Shown: positions 26,255 through 34,507, counted from the stretch's first letter. The stretch is 64,000 bases of DNA from Pontibacillus yanchengensis Y32 (GCF_000770635.1 NZ_AVBF01000005.1:1-64000); one strand, 5' to 3'. Notes: generated by a model not told the origin, from the letters alone. Program-made: numbers and translations.

Positions 26255-26644
26255 CTATTCCTCCTCAACAAGTGGATAAACGCCGTTTTCATCATGGATC
26301 TCTTTACCTGTTATAGGAGGATTGAATACGCACACCATTCTCATGTCCGTTTTTCCTCTTAAGTAATGTTCATCATGTTGGTCGAGAGCATACACGGTCC
26401 CGGTTTGGATAGGATAAACCTTCCCATCAGATACCGTTTCGACCTCTCCTTCCCCTTCAATACAATAGACAGCTTCCAGATGGTTCTGGTACCAAATATG
26501 GGTCTCCGTTCCAGCTTTGATTATAGTGTCATGCATAGAAAATCCCATGTGGTCTTTTTTTAATAGAAGACGACGACTCTCCCATGTGTCTCCTTTAACC
26601 TCCTGCTCAGTACCAATGATGTCCTCTAACTTAACAATTTTCAT
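26255..26644 (-). CDS. ectC: L-ectoine synthase EctC
   Basis: A 129-residue cupin that cyclises N-gamma-acetyl-diaminobutyrate to the compatible solute ectoine. Strongly conserved segments include [49 protein letters not shown] and [11 protein letters not shown], with metal and substrate residues in place. Full length, strong RBS (aggaggtc). The usual partners ectA and ectB are not adjacent, so this is a solitary ectC in the window. Confidence 0.95.
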   Translation of the reverse strand: MKIVKLEDIIGTEQEVKGDTWESRRLLLKKDHMGFSMHDTIIKAGTETHIWYQNHLEAVYCIEGEGEVETVSDGKVYPIQTGTVYALDQHDEHYLRGKTDMRMVCVFNPPITGKEIHDENGVYPLVEEE

Positions 26645-26745
26645 AAAAATGACCTCCTAATTTTTCAAATAGTTCAGACATTATAACTACTACTCTATCG
26701 ATATCCCTTAGCTTAATCAAGTGAGATCTATTTTAAGGATTAGGT

Positions 26746-26835
26746 ATGGAGCTAAATTATACGCTCTTTACTCTTGATGAAACAGAAGGGAAACGTTCAG
26801 GTCTTATCGAAGAATACACAAGTGAGCAAACATAA
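26746..26835 (+). CDS. Possible 29-residue ORF or gene remnant upstream of dinB
   Basis: ATG to TAA, beginning MELNYTLFTLDETEG, with a weak aaggat upstream and a stop four codons before the ATG. It ends 35 bp before the DinB protein frame. It may be a remnant of a larger gene or chance; I recognise no family. Confidence 0.2.
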   Translation: MELNYTLFTLDETEGKRSGLIEEYTSEQT

Positions 26836-26869
26836 ATAAAAGGAGTGACACACTATCTTAAATGAAGAA

Positions 26870-27361
26870 ATGTTGTTTCAACAATTATCATTTGTACGCA
26901 TGAGAACACTAGCAGCCCTTGATGCCACTAGGGAGGATATGGCTGATGTACAACCTGAGGGATTTCAAAATACAATTCGCTGGAACCTAGGGCATATCTA
27001 TACTGCCCAAGAAAACCTGATACACCGTTTCATCGGAGAAGAGCCCACACTCCCTGCCCATTATGTAGAACTCTTTAACGCAAATACTAATCCATCTATG
27101 TGGGAAGCATCACCTCCTTCGCTCCAAGAACTTCGCGAAAATCTAGCTGAGCAAACAGAAAGATTGAAGCAAACTTTTCAAGGGCGCTTGTACGAAGAAG
27201 GAGATAAACCCTTTCAATTAGGTGAAAACGTCACGTTTACCACCCTAGCTGAGATTGTGAATTTCACTATTTGGCATGAGGGATTACACCAGGGTACGAT
27301 TACAGCATTAAAACGTGCTCAAGGCGAAGAGCAGCTCTTTGCAACAACAACTAAAAAATAA
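26870..27361 (+). CDS. DinB family protein, paralog 1
   Basis: A 163-residue four-helix DinB-like protein. Metal-site histidines are in LGHIY (helix 2) and IWHEGLHQG (helix 4). It resembles the protein at 40930 along its length. The paralog begins VKEEMIFKQ, while the matching codons here are ATC TTA AAT GAA GAA ATG after aaaggag, so either a non-standard start is used or translation starts at ATG 26870 with a poor ribosome binding site. Family members are nucleophile-modifying or thiol-dependent enzymes; substrate unknown. Confidence 0.8.
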   Translation: MLFQQLSFVRMRTLAALDATREDMADVQPEGFQNTIRWNLGHIYTAQENLIHRFIGEEPTLPAHYVELFNANTNPSMWEASPPSLQELRENLAEQTERLKQTFQGRLYEEGDKPFQLGENVTFTTLAEIVNFTIWHEGLHQGTITALKRAQGEEQLFATTTKK

Positions 27362-27370
27362 CCAACACAA

Positions 27371-27402
27371 AAGCCCCCTTGGTTTTATATGAACCAAGGG
27401 GG
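27371..27402. terminator. Bidirectional terminator dinB / BCCT
   Basis: cccccttggtt / aaccaaggggg stem between convergent genes. Confidence 0.75.
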
Positions 27403-27408
27403 ATCTTC

Positions 27409-28968
27409 TTATGAAGACATCGATTGATTGGATTTTTGCTCATCTTTTGTACTAGAAGAGTTTTTCGTTTGATCAATTAATATGGCCTTGTCCTCCACAA
27501 GAGCCTTATAGAGCGAGTACATCATGAGCAGCATAATGACCGAGAATGGGAGTGCCGCTGTAATTAAAGCATTCTGCAATCCTTGTAATCCTCCCGTGTA
27601 CAGAAGAATTGCTGCCATGGATGATTGTGCAACTCCCCAAGCGAATTTCACCGTCTTTGGTGGATTTAAAGAACCATTTGTACTTTGCATACCCAGTACA
27701 AACGTCGCTGAGTCTGCAGATGTTACAAAGAATGTACCGATTAAACACAAGGCTATTATGGACGTTACAATCCCTAACGGATATTGAGTAAGCGTTCCAA
27801 ATAATGCTTGCTCTGGTGCTAGACCTGCAATGTCCGCTCCAGCTTGTTCTAAGTTAATCGCCGACATTCCGAATGTTGCAAACCATAAAAAGCTTACTAG
27901 CGGTGGTACAATGAGTACGCCCATCAAGAACTCACGAATGGTACGCCCTCTTGATACCCGAGCAATAAAGATTCCTACGAACGGAGACCACGCTATCCAC
28001 CATGCCCAGTAAAATATAGTCCAGTCTTGAATCCACGTTTGATTTTCATCATTCGTTGGAGAAAGTCGAAAGCTCATTTGTGCAACATCATTAAAATACG
28101 AACCAATAGTATCCGTGAAGACATTCATTATCTTCAATGAAGGTCCTACAACTAACATGAATGCAAATAACAAAAGCGCTAAGAACATATTTGCATTACT
28201 TAAGTACTTAATCCCTTTACTTAATCCGGTATAAGCAGAGAACATAAATAATACAGTTACAATACCAATAATCAGAAGTTGTACCCAAAACTCGTTAGGT
28301 AAATCAGTTAAGAACGTTAATCCACCATTGATTTGAGCAGCACCAAACCCTAATGTGGTAGCTACCCCGATAACCGTCGCAAATATGGCTATAACATCAA
28401 TTATCTTTCCAATTGGTCCTTTAACCTTGTCTCCTAATAAAGGGTACAAGGTCGCACTAATTAAACCAGGCGCATCTCTCTTAAACTTAAAATATGCCAA
28501 TGTTAATGCTACTAAGGCATATATGGCCCATGCATGTAATCCCCAATGGAAATAAACATATTGTACTGATTCCTGTAATGCTGCAGGTGTTCCTGCTTCT
28601 GCTGTTGGGGCGTTATTGGAGTAGTGAGAAACAGGCTCAGCTACCCCCCAGAAAACTAGTCCAATTCCCATACCTGCACTAAATAGCATAGCGAACCATG
28701 TAGGCATACTATATTCAGGTTTTTCATCTGCCTTCCCTAGCTTCAAGCTACCGTATGGGCTCACAATGATAAACAGACAAAACAATACGAATAAGGTAAC
28801 GATTAATAAGTAATACCACCCAAAATGAACACTTATAAAACTACGAATGGATGAGGTAACACCTTTTAAATTTTCAGGAGATAGTACCCCCCAAACAACG
28901 GATATTGCAGACATAGCAATTGCTATCCAGAATACTAAGGTGACTTTCTTCGATAATGGATTTGTCAC
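27409..28968 (-). CDS. BCCT family transporter (OpuD/BetL-type glycine betaine uptake)
   Basis: A 519-residue sodium-coupled transporter with 12 membrane helices. MGIGLVFWGVAEPVSHY and the WAWWIAWSPFVGIFIARVSRGRTIREF block are BCCT signatures; the latter holds the Trp cage that binds quaternary amines. GTG 28968 is placed 7 bp after aaaggag; ATGs further upstream lack spacing. In halotolerant bacilli this class imports betaine during osmotic stress, in keeping with the sigma-B-like promoter. Confidence 0.88.
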   Translation of the reverse strand: MTNPLSKKVTLVFWIAIAMSAISVVWGVLSPENLKGVTSSIRSFISVHFGWYYLLIVTLFVLFCLFIIVSPYGSLKLGKADEKPEYSMPTWFAMLFSAGMGIGLVFWGVAEPVSHYSNNAPTAEAGTPAALQESVQYVYFHWGLHAWAIYALVALTLAYFKFKRDAPGLISATLYPLLGDKVKGPIGKIIDVIAIFATVIGVATTLGFGAAQINGGLTFLTDLPNEFWVQLLIIGIVTVLFMFSAYTGLSKGIKYLSNANMFLALLLFAFMLVVGPSLKIMNVFTDTIGSYFNDVAQMSFRLSPTNDENQTWIQDWTIFYWAWWIAWSPFVGIFIARVSRGRTIREFLMGVLIVPPLVSFLWFATFGMSAINLEQAGADIAGLAPEQALFGTLTQYPLGIVTSIIALCLIGTFFVTSADSATFVLGMQSTNGSLNPPKTVKFAWGVAQSSMAAILLYTGGLQGLQNALITAALPFSVIMLLMMYSLYKALVEDKAILIDQTKNSSSTKDEQKSNQSMSS

Positions 28969-29072
28969 AATCATACTCCTTTCAGAAAGTAATGCCTTTA
29001 AGGTTGGTTTGAGTAAACTCAAAGGATCTTGGCTAATACGACTGGATTTTTATGGAGTAACATAATATACCT

Positions 29073-29097
29073 ATACCCATTAAGGGGGAATATAAAC
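29073..29097 (-). promoter_or_regulatory. Candidate sigma-B promoter of the BCCT transporter
   Basis: Minus strand GTTTAT, 13 bp, GGGTAT, a near-consensus sigma-B promoter about 105 bp upstream of the GTG start. Confidence 0.65.
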
Positions 29098-29157
29098 AAT
29101 AGAATCATTTCATGATATAGCTATTCCTTCATATAAATAAATAAGAGAGGTGGTTAT

Positions 29158-29595
29158 ATGAAAAGGGATAAAAGCAGAGTGAACTGGGATCAATTTTCAA
29201 AAAGCGTAGAACAGGTTCTTGGGGAAGATTTTTGGGATGAGATGCATCATATGATTCCCAAGCGTGGGCCAGCCTATGATATGTATGAAACAGACAACGA
29301 AGTCGTTATCGTAATCGAAATACCAGATCTTAGATCAGCTGAAGAAATAACGCTAAAACAACATGGAACAGACTTATTGTTACAAGGTGCATTGGCATAT
29401 CGGTATCCTATCCCTAAAGAGGAATTACTTCATGAAGAACGCTTACATGGAAAGTTCAAGCGAACCATTCACATTCCATTCCACTTCACATCAAACGACA
29501 TCCATACATCCTATAAAAACGGCTTATTAGTCATTCATGTGAATAAACCGGCCACACCTGATGGAATTCCCATCACCTTCCAAGAGGAAGAATAA
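29158..29595 (+). CDS. Hsp20/alpha-crystallin family protein A
   Basis: A 145-residue small heat-shock-like protein. The alpha-crystallin domain runs from about residue 38 (AYDMYETDNEVVIVIEIPD) to KNGLLVIHVNKP near the C-terminus, where the usual A-x-x-x-G-x-L motif is YKNGLLVIHV. RBS gagaggtgg. It heads a group of spore-protein-like genes, so a spore-coat function (compare CotP/CotM) is more likely than general chaperoning; that is inference. Confidence 0.8.
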   Translation: MKRDKSRVNWDQFSKSVEQVLGEDFWDEMHHMIPKRGPAYDMYETDNEVVIVIEIPDLRSAEEITLKQHGTDLLLQGALAYRYPIPKEELLHEERLHGKFKRTIHIPFHFTSNDIHTSYKNGLLVIHVNKPATPDGIPITFQEEE

Positions 29596-29623
29596 TGATA
29601 AGAAAGCATAGTATGCTGCAAAT

Positions 29624-29657
29624 ATAAAAAACAACAGTACCTCATGAGATACTGTTG
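29624..29657 (-). terminator. Terminator between the two Hsp20-like genes
   Basis: caacagta/tactgttg stem and T run on the minus strand; convergent genes. Confidence 0.7.
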
Positions 29658-30119
29658 CTATGATTGAATATAGATGTCTCGAGATGAGTCATCGCCCTTT
29701 TTCATGAGCCTCACTTCAATTATGCCATCTTTATATTGAGCACTATACTGTTTACTGTAAGGTTGTTCAGGAAGTTGTATGGCCTGGGTTTCCCCTCCCG
29801 GCAGACCAGTTATAATGAGCTTACAGTTTCCTAAGGAAATCGACAATTCATGAACAGAAACCGTGTCAGGTATTTCTATTTTCACAATATAATATTGGTG
29901 AAGCTCTACTAGTTCATAGTTCAATTTATTGGATTTTGATTCAATTACATCTTCATTGTGTTTTTGTGGAACATAGCTTCCATTAAGTGATTGTTGAATT
30001 GTACGCTGAATATAGGAATCTATTGTTTTCATATCCATCATGTCTGGTAATTGCCCATTCCATTGATGGGTATTACCCATTTTGTTTAACTGCGATAATA
30101 TATCAAATAAATGCTTCAA
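29658..30119 (-). CDS. Hsp20-like protein B (degenerate alpha-crystallin)
   Basis: A 153-residue protein with a divergent alpha-crystallin fold at residues about 68-150 (YYIVKIEIPDTVSVHELSIS, then YKDGIIEVRLMKKG). The N-terminal half is Gln/Met/Asn-rich. Start is TTG with aaagga upstream. Divergent from the GerP-like operon 43 bp away, so the two directions share a control region. Confidence 0.65.
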   Translation of the reverse strand: MKHLFDILSQLNKMGNTHQWNGQLPDMMDMKTIDSYIQRTIQQSLNGSYVPQKHNEDVIESKSNKLNYELVELHQYYIVKIEIPDTVSVHELSISLGNCKLIITGLPGGETQAIQLPEQPYSKQYSAQYKDGIIEVRLMKKGDDSSRDIYIQS

Positions 30120-30162
30120 CCTTGGTCAATCCTTTCCATTTAGTTTGAAGGAGGTGTAGATA

Positions 30163-30363
30163 ATGAAAATCCAATTTCAGAATTTCTCCATCGATCAGTT
30201 AAGCGAATCTTCTGCCGTCTTCTCCGGTGATAATTTTCAGACCAACTTCTCCACCTCCACACGTCGTAATGAAGGTAATGGCTCTATTAATGGAGATAAG
30301 AATATTCATATAAACAACAAACACATCATTATGAAAAACACAGATCAACAGGATGATTCCTAA
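30163..30363 (+). CDS. GerPA/GerPF-like small spore protein 1
   Basis: A 66-residue protein with the layout of GerPA/GerPF: FQNFSIDQLSESSAVFSGDN, then an Asn/Thr/Ser-rich stretch and GSINGDKNIHINN. Similarity is by pattern, not strong identity. RBS aaggaggtg. Its TAA overlaps the ATG of the next gene (taatg), so the two are translationally coupled. Confidence 0.6.
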   Translation: MKIQFQNFSIDQLSESSAVFSGDNFQTNFSTSTRRNEGNGSINGDKNIHINNKHIIMKNTDQQDDS

Positions 30364-30710
30364 TGTTTTTTTTCAAGAAAAAAGAAAAGCAGTTAGAGGA
30401 GACAATACAACAATTACAAAGACAAATATTAGAACTGCAAAAGTCGATTAGTACTGAGCAACAAAAAGGAAATGAATTTCATTTTCATATTCAACATGTA
30501 GATATCAAAGATCCTACTTTAGAACAGTTAACCTTCTCTCTAGAATCCTTAGATATTGAGGAACTAAGTGGTGCACTAAACGTTGGAAATAACTTTGGAG
30601 TATCTGTAGATACCCCTGAAAAGAAACAACAATCACAACAACAAAATCAACAGGTTTCTACAACCAAAAAAGGATACTCAGTGTCCTTTCCAACAAGTAA
30701 GGAGGGTTGA
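30363..30710 (+). CDS. GerPC-like coiled-coil spore protein
   Basis: A 115-residue protein: residues 6-35 are a coiled coil (EKQLEETIQQLQRQILELQK), followed by FHFHIQHVDIKDP and LESLDIEELSGALNVGNNFG, which resembles the inner-coat GerPC pattern of a coiled coil followed by an E-x-L-x-G-x-L-N-x-G motif. The Gln-rich C-terminus is lysine-tailed. Shorter than GerPC (about 200). Confidence 0.55.
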   Translation: MFFFKKKEKQLEETIQQLQRQILELQKSISTEQQKGNEFHFHIQHVDIKDPTLEQLTFSLESLDIEELSGALNVGNNFGVSVDTPEKKQQSQQQNQQVSTTKKGYSVSFPTSKEG

Positions 30711-30711
30711 A

Positions 30712-31002
30712 ATGGACTGTCCTTCACCTAATTTTTTTATTGGAACCATACGGATTGGAACAGTTGAAGGCGCTTCTTGTGTGAACTTTGGAAATAACGC
30801 ACCTTCCCATTTTGAAAGTTATAAAAAGCATTCTCAGGGCTTTGGCTCAATTACTGGAGATGGGAATAAAACAGAAGGGGTTCGCTCATTGTTACAAGAT
30901 GCAGCCTTTATGGATATGATGACCAATCAAGGACCTAAAAGTGAGCAACCTGAATGGGTCCAACAGTGGATGAAGAAGAAAATGGAAGAGGAGCATGATT
31001 AA
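30712..31002 (+). CDS. GerP-like small spore protein 2
   Basis: A 96-residue protein beginning PNFFIGTIRIGTVEGASCVN, a GerPA/PD/PF-like opening, followed by GFGSITGDGNK and a charged C-terminal helix. RBS aaggaggg. Third gene of the plus-strand operon. Its stop TAA overlaps the stop of the converging gene (shared TTAA). Confidence 0.55.
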   Translation: MDCPSPNFFIGTIRIGTVEGASCVNFGNNAPSHFESYKKHSQGFGSITGDGNKTEGVRSLLQDAAFMDMMTNQGPKSEQPEWVQQWMKKKMEEEHD

Positions 31003-31250
31003 GTCTCCTCACCTTTTTTCTCCGCCTCTTTGTAGTTATTTGAGACCGTTTTAATTGGTGTATCTACAATATCATTATCATCTACAATATTCAGGTTATG
31101 AGCGATAACATTCCCGTTCCCAACAACCAAACCGATGCCGTTATTCATTTTAAAATTTGTAGACCAATTTGCTTGGTAATTTGAACCGGTAAATACTCCA
31201 CTATTCATCTCCATATTGTTTATGTTTATCGAATCAAATTGAATATGCAT
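30999..31250 (-). CDS. GerPA/GerPF-like small spore protein 3
   Basis: An 83-residue protein, INNMEMNSGVFTGSNYQANW then NGIGLVVGNGN and IVDDNDIVDTPI; the D-x-D-x-x-D-x-P ending of the core is typical of GerPA/GerPF. RBS gagg. Second gene of a minus-strand pair, 9 bp after its partner. Confidence 0.6.
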   Translation of the reverse strand: MHIQFDSININNMEMNSGVFTGSNYQANWSTNFKMNNGIGLVVGNGNVIAHNLNIVDDNDIVDTPIKTVSNNYKEAEKKGEET

Positions 31251-31259
31251 ATAGAACCT

Positions 31260-31505
31260 CTAATACTGAATGTTTGGCTGAGGGTTTACAATCTCTGGGT
31301 TCGTAACTGGAACATCTACAACATCATTATCCATAATAATGTTTACATTGTTTGGCATCACTACAAATCCGGCGGATATCCCTGCAGCGTTATTGCTTTT
31401 CCCTTGCCAAGACCAGTCTGGTTGGTTATTTTGTCCTGTTGTTATCGTAGAATTATCACTAAGCTGATTAGCAGCAATTTGATTAAAAACAATAGATATT
31501 GGCAC
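31260..31505 (-). CDS. GerPA/GerPF-like small spore protein 4
   Basis: An 81-residue protein with the same ground plan (FNQIAANQLSDNSTITTGQN, GISAGFVVMPNN, IIMDNDVVDVPV). Start GTG 31505 is 7 bp after gaggag; the frame is open a little further upstream. First gene of the minus-strand pair, converging on the plus-strand GerP-like operon. Confidence 0.6.
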   Translation of the reverse strand: MPISIVFNQIAANQLSDNSTITTGQNNQPDWSWQGKSNNAAGISAGFVVMPNNVNIIMDNDVVDVPVTNPEIVNPQPNIQY

Positions 31506-31571
31506 AATCTCACTCCTCACTATTCGTCATGTTGTATCGTATTCAGTTATACATTTATTGTGCTGTTTGCC

Positions 31572-31618
31572 TAAGGGGATGATAAAAGAGTTTTTAGTTT
31601 TATCACATGATCTCCCCT
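31572..31618. other. Imperfect inverted repeat upstream of GerP-like pair
   Basis: aggggatgataaaa pairs imperfectly with ttttatcacatgatctcccct; it could be an operator or terminator. No T run in either direction. Confidence 0.3.
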
Positions 31619-31671
31619 TGCATATTTGTGTGTGAGGCGTATGATTAAGGATGAAATAAGGAGGGATTACT

Positions 31672-31818
31672 ATGGCATGGCTTCACATAGCACATTCCAT
31701 GCGTTTTGTCATAATAGGGTTATTTTCCTTAACAGCTGCTAGTTTATTTACTTTTCAATCTATCGAAATCATTCAAGCATTCTCGGAATTATTCGCTGAT
31801 TTATTTAAGCGTAGATAA
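31672..31818 (+). CDS. Small hydrophobic protein, 48 residues
   Basis: ATG 31672 follows an excellent aaggagg (9-bp spacing) and ends in TAA 31816, with a terminator 14 bp later. The sequence starts MAWLHIAHSMRFVIIGLFSL and has one hydrophobic segment (residues about 10-30) and a basic KRR end. Unrecognised. The complete RBS-ORF-terminator unit next to spore-related genes makes it a believable gene. Confidence 0.6.
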   Translation: MAWLHIAHSMRFVIIGLFSLTAASLFTFQSIEIIQAFSELFADLFKRR

Positions 31819-31831
31819 GGAATAGGAATGG

Positions 31832-31860
31832 GTCTATTCACAAGGAATAGACTCTTTTTT
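31832..31860 (+). terminator. Terminator of the 48-residue ORF
   Basis: gtctattc / gaatagac stem followed by nine Ts. Confidence 0.85.
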
Positions 31861-31913
31861 TTTAGGAAATTATAAAATTCAATGCTTGTGTACACTAAAA
31901 AAGTGAAGTGGCC

Positions 31914-31975
31914 ACGTCCAGCTCCAGCGCCTACCCCCTCGGGATGACCAAGGCGCTTGCGCTTTTGTTCTTACA
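31914..31975 (-). repeat. Partial family B-related repeat
   Basis: gtccagctccagcgcc ... ggcgcttgcgcttttg, the inverted end sequences of the family B module at 58736-58748 and 13603. The middle is lost. Confidence 0.55.
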
Positions 31976-32030
31976 TAATTTTAAATGATTGCTATAATGG
32001 AAATACAAATAATCGTCAGGAGGTCTTTAT

Positions 32031-32645
32031 GTGAACATTATTGTATTTGGTGCAGGAGGGCGTACAGGACAAGAGGTTGTCAAACAAGCATTAGACGAAG
32101 GTCATCAAGTAACAGCATTCTTAAGAACACCTTCAAAAATAAGCCTCAAACATCCTAACTTAACTATTCAAGAAGGAAATGCTCGTGATGAACAAGCTGT
32201 ATGGAAAGGTGTAGAAGGACAAGATGCCGTTATATCTTGCCTCGGCACAGCTGGTCGTAAGAAATCAACGAACCTCTCGAATAGTACAGCGAATATTATA
32301 AACTCTATGAAAGGACACGGAGTTGAACGGATTGCTTATATGGCTTCTGCAGGTATTCATAAAGAAATTCCTGGTGTAACAGGAATTATGGCAGGCATCA
32401 TTTTAAGAAACGTTCTAGCAGACCATAAAAATGCCTACCTTCAACTAAAAGACAGCAACCTTAAATGGACCGTAGCTAGACCCTTACGTTTAGATAATGG
32501 CCCTATAACTCGGGAATATCGTACATCTGATGAAGGTGTACCATCAAAAGGAAAGAAAATTTCGCGTGCTGATGTAGCACACTTTTTAATCAAAGCTGTA
32601 AAAGAAGACACCTTTGTCTCAAAATCTATTGGACTAGCTTATTAA
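32031..32645 (+). CDS. NAD(P)-binding oxidoreductase (atypical SDR/NmrA type)
   Basis: A 204-residue Rossmann-fold protein with VFGAGGRTGQEV at the N-terminus, GQDAVISCLGTAG and the VARPLRL segment, as in flavin-reductase-like/NmrA atypical short-chain dehydrogenases. Start is GTG with aggaggt upstream. Substrate unknown; monocistronic with its own terminator. Confidence 0.82.
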   Translation: MNIIVFGAGGRTGQEVVKQALDEGHQVTAFLRTPSKISLKHPNLTIQEGNARDEQAVWKGVEGQDAVISCLGTAGRKKSTNLSNSTANIINSMKGHGVERIAYMASAGIHKEIPGVTGIMAGIILRNVLADHKNAYLQLKDSNLKWTVARPLRLDNGPITREYRTSDEGVPSKGKKISRADVAHFLIKAVKEDTFVSKSIGLAY

Positions 32646-32660
32646 TATAATGGTTGGGAA

Positions 32661-32688
32661 AGATAGCCTACGTGGCTATCTTTTTTTG
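32661..32688 (+). terminator. Terminator after NAD(P)-binding protein
   Basis: agatagcc/ggctatct stem followed by seven Ts. Confidence 0.85.
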
Positions 32689-32773
32689 TATAAGAAGTTC
32701 TGATTTGTTATAGTGAAGTTTATATTTAGATACTCGAAATAGTTTCCTTGGATGAAAGAAGGGTTTTTTACAA

Positions 32774-33994
32774 ATGAATACAGAACACCTTGCAAAACGA
32801 AATTTGCTAATCATGTGGTTTGCAAACTTCTTCATTGCAGGAAGTATGACGATGGTTATGCCTTTTCTGTCTTTATACATTGAGACATTTGGTAACTTTT
32901 CTGATCCATATGTACAACGTTGGTCCGGATTAACCTTTGGGATAACCTTCTTCACAGCTTTTATTTTTTCGCCTATATGGGGAAGGATTGGTGATCATTA
33001 CGGGCGAAAGATAATTCTCGTCCTATCTGGCATCGGTTTAGCACTATGTGTGTTTCTTATGGGATTTGTCACTTCTGTCCTGCAATTATTTATTTTACGC
33101 CTGTTTATGGGTGTGTTTACTGGATTTATCTCGACCTCACAGGCGTTAATTTCGACGCAAACACCGAAAGACATTTCAGGAAGAGCTCTTGGCACACTAC
33201 AGACTGGAAATGTCACTGGTAGTTTAATGGGGCCGTTATTCGGAGGAGTGCTAGCTGATACGGTAGGTTTTTCAAGTACATTTCAACTAACCTCCATCTC
33301 TTTATTTATAGCAGCGATGTTCGTTCTTTTAGGGATTCAGGAATACAGAATCGAGACAGAAAATGAGTCCGCGCAGCCCTATTCACGAAAAGAAGTTATA
33401 CATTATATTTTAACTCATCCAGTTTTGTTAACCGTTATGATTGTATCCATGTTTGTGCAAATCGCTCACTTCAGCATCCAGCCCATTTTAGCTCTTTATG
33501 TAAGTGAATTACATGGACCTGTTAATCTAGCATTCTACTCTGGTATTGCCTTTTCTATTGCAGGATTAGGTAATCTGCTTATGGCTCGAAAATGGGGTAA
33601 GATTGCTGACTCTATTGGTTATGAAAAAGTTCTTGTCTTCTTGCTTTTGGCATCTGGAATCATTTATTTACCGGGAGCGTTTGTGGAGAACATTTGGCAG
33701 CTTGTTGCCCTCCGTTTCTTACTAGGGATTACCATTGGCGGGATTATCCCAGTTCGAACAGCTTATATACGCCAAGTTGCCCCTGTCTCAATTCAAGGCG
33801 AAGTACTTGGCTACAGCACAAGCTTACGTTTCCTGGGAAATATTATCGGACCTGCTTTAGGAGGATTACTTGCTAGTGCGTATGGCTTCACCTCCGTTTT
33901 CTTTACGACAACCGCGTTATTGCTTATAGGTGGATTTAGCTTTGGTCTGATTCTACAAAAACAACCTAAAGCTATCGGAAAATATAGCTCGTAA
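32774..33994 (+). CDS. MFS multidrug-type efflux transporter
   Basis: A 406-residue, 12-helix major facilitator. The A-motif between helices 2 and 3 is GRIGDHYGRKI, and helix 5 has the drug/proton antiporter-like GNVTGSLMGPLFGGVLAD segment. The second half repeats WGKIADSIGYEK and GNIIGPALGG. Similar to MdtG/YfmO-like pumps; the substrate cannot be inferred. RBS agaaggg. Confidence 0.85.
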   Translation: MNTEHLAKRNLLIMWFANFFIAGSMTMVMPFLSLYIETFGNFSDPYVQRWSGLTFGITFFTAFIFSPIWGRIGDHYGRKIILVLSGIGLALCVFLMGFVTSVLQLFILRLFMGVFTGFISTSQALISTQTPKDISGRALGTLQTGNVTGSLMGPLFGGVLADTVGFSSTFQLTSISLFIAAMFVLLGIQEYRIETENESAQPYSRKEVIHYILTHPVLLTVMIVSMFVQIAHFSIQPILALYVSELHGPVNLAFYSGIAFSIAGLGNLLMARKWGKIADSIGYEKVLVFLLLASGIIYLPGAFVENIWQLVALRFLLGITIGGIIPVRTAYIRQVAPVSIQGEVLGYSTSLRFLGNIIGPALGGLLASAYGFTSVFFTTTALLLIGGFSFGLILQKQPKAIGKYSS

Positions 33995-34093
33995 AAAATG
34001 GCGCAAATTCCCAAGTGAACAGACACCCAAAACGATATAGATTTCACGAACACTTTGGTGTAAGAACATGCAACTATTCAAAGGAGGAATTTC

Positions 34094-34441
34094 ATGTCTT
34101 CTTACACAGACGAGACAAATCAACAACAAACGACATCTATAGATAAGCATAATCCCGCCACTTCACACACAAAAGACAAGACACCTAAGAAGCCATGGTA
34201 TAACCAGGGATGGGTGTGGCTAATTGTTACGGCTATTGGACTAAGCGTCTTGTTCTTTCTACTTCGTGGTGTCATTGATCAATTAAGTCAATTAACACAA
34301 CAAACTAGCGAGCAAACGAAAGCTCTTCAAGACCAAACGCAAGTGTTACAAAATGTAAAAGATGCTATCAATCAACTAGCTATGAAAGTACAAGCTTCCG
34401 CAACAAAAATTGCAGATGCTATTAAAGAAACCACTGCTTAA
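34094..34441 (+). CDS. Membrane-anchored coiled-coil protein, unknown
   Basis: A 115-residue protein: hydrophilic Gln/Thr-rich N-terminus, one membrane helix (residues about 42-60, WVWLIVTAIGLSVLFFLLRG) and a C-terminal coiled coil rich in Gln (LTQQTSEQTKALQDQTQVL). RBS aaaggagg and a strong terminator mark a real gene. No family recognised. Confidence 0.7.
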   Translation: MSSYTDETNQQQTTSIDKHNPATSHTKDKTPKKPWYNQGWVWLIVTAIGLSVLFFLLRGVIDQLSQLTQQTSEQTKALQDQTQVLQNVKDAINQLAMKVQASATKIADAIKETTA

Positions 34442-34472
34442 GTATGGTAATAGATTCATCAAGTAATATACT

Positions 34473-34507
34473 AAAAGGGCTTGGAACTTGATGTTCCAAG
34501 CCCTTTT
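34473..34507 (+). terminator. Terminator of the coiled-coil gene
   Basis: Perfect 15-bp stem aaaagggcttggaac / gttccaagccctttt. Confidence 0.88.
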
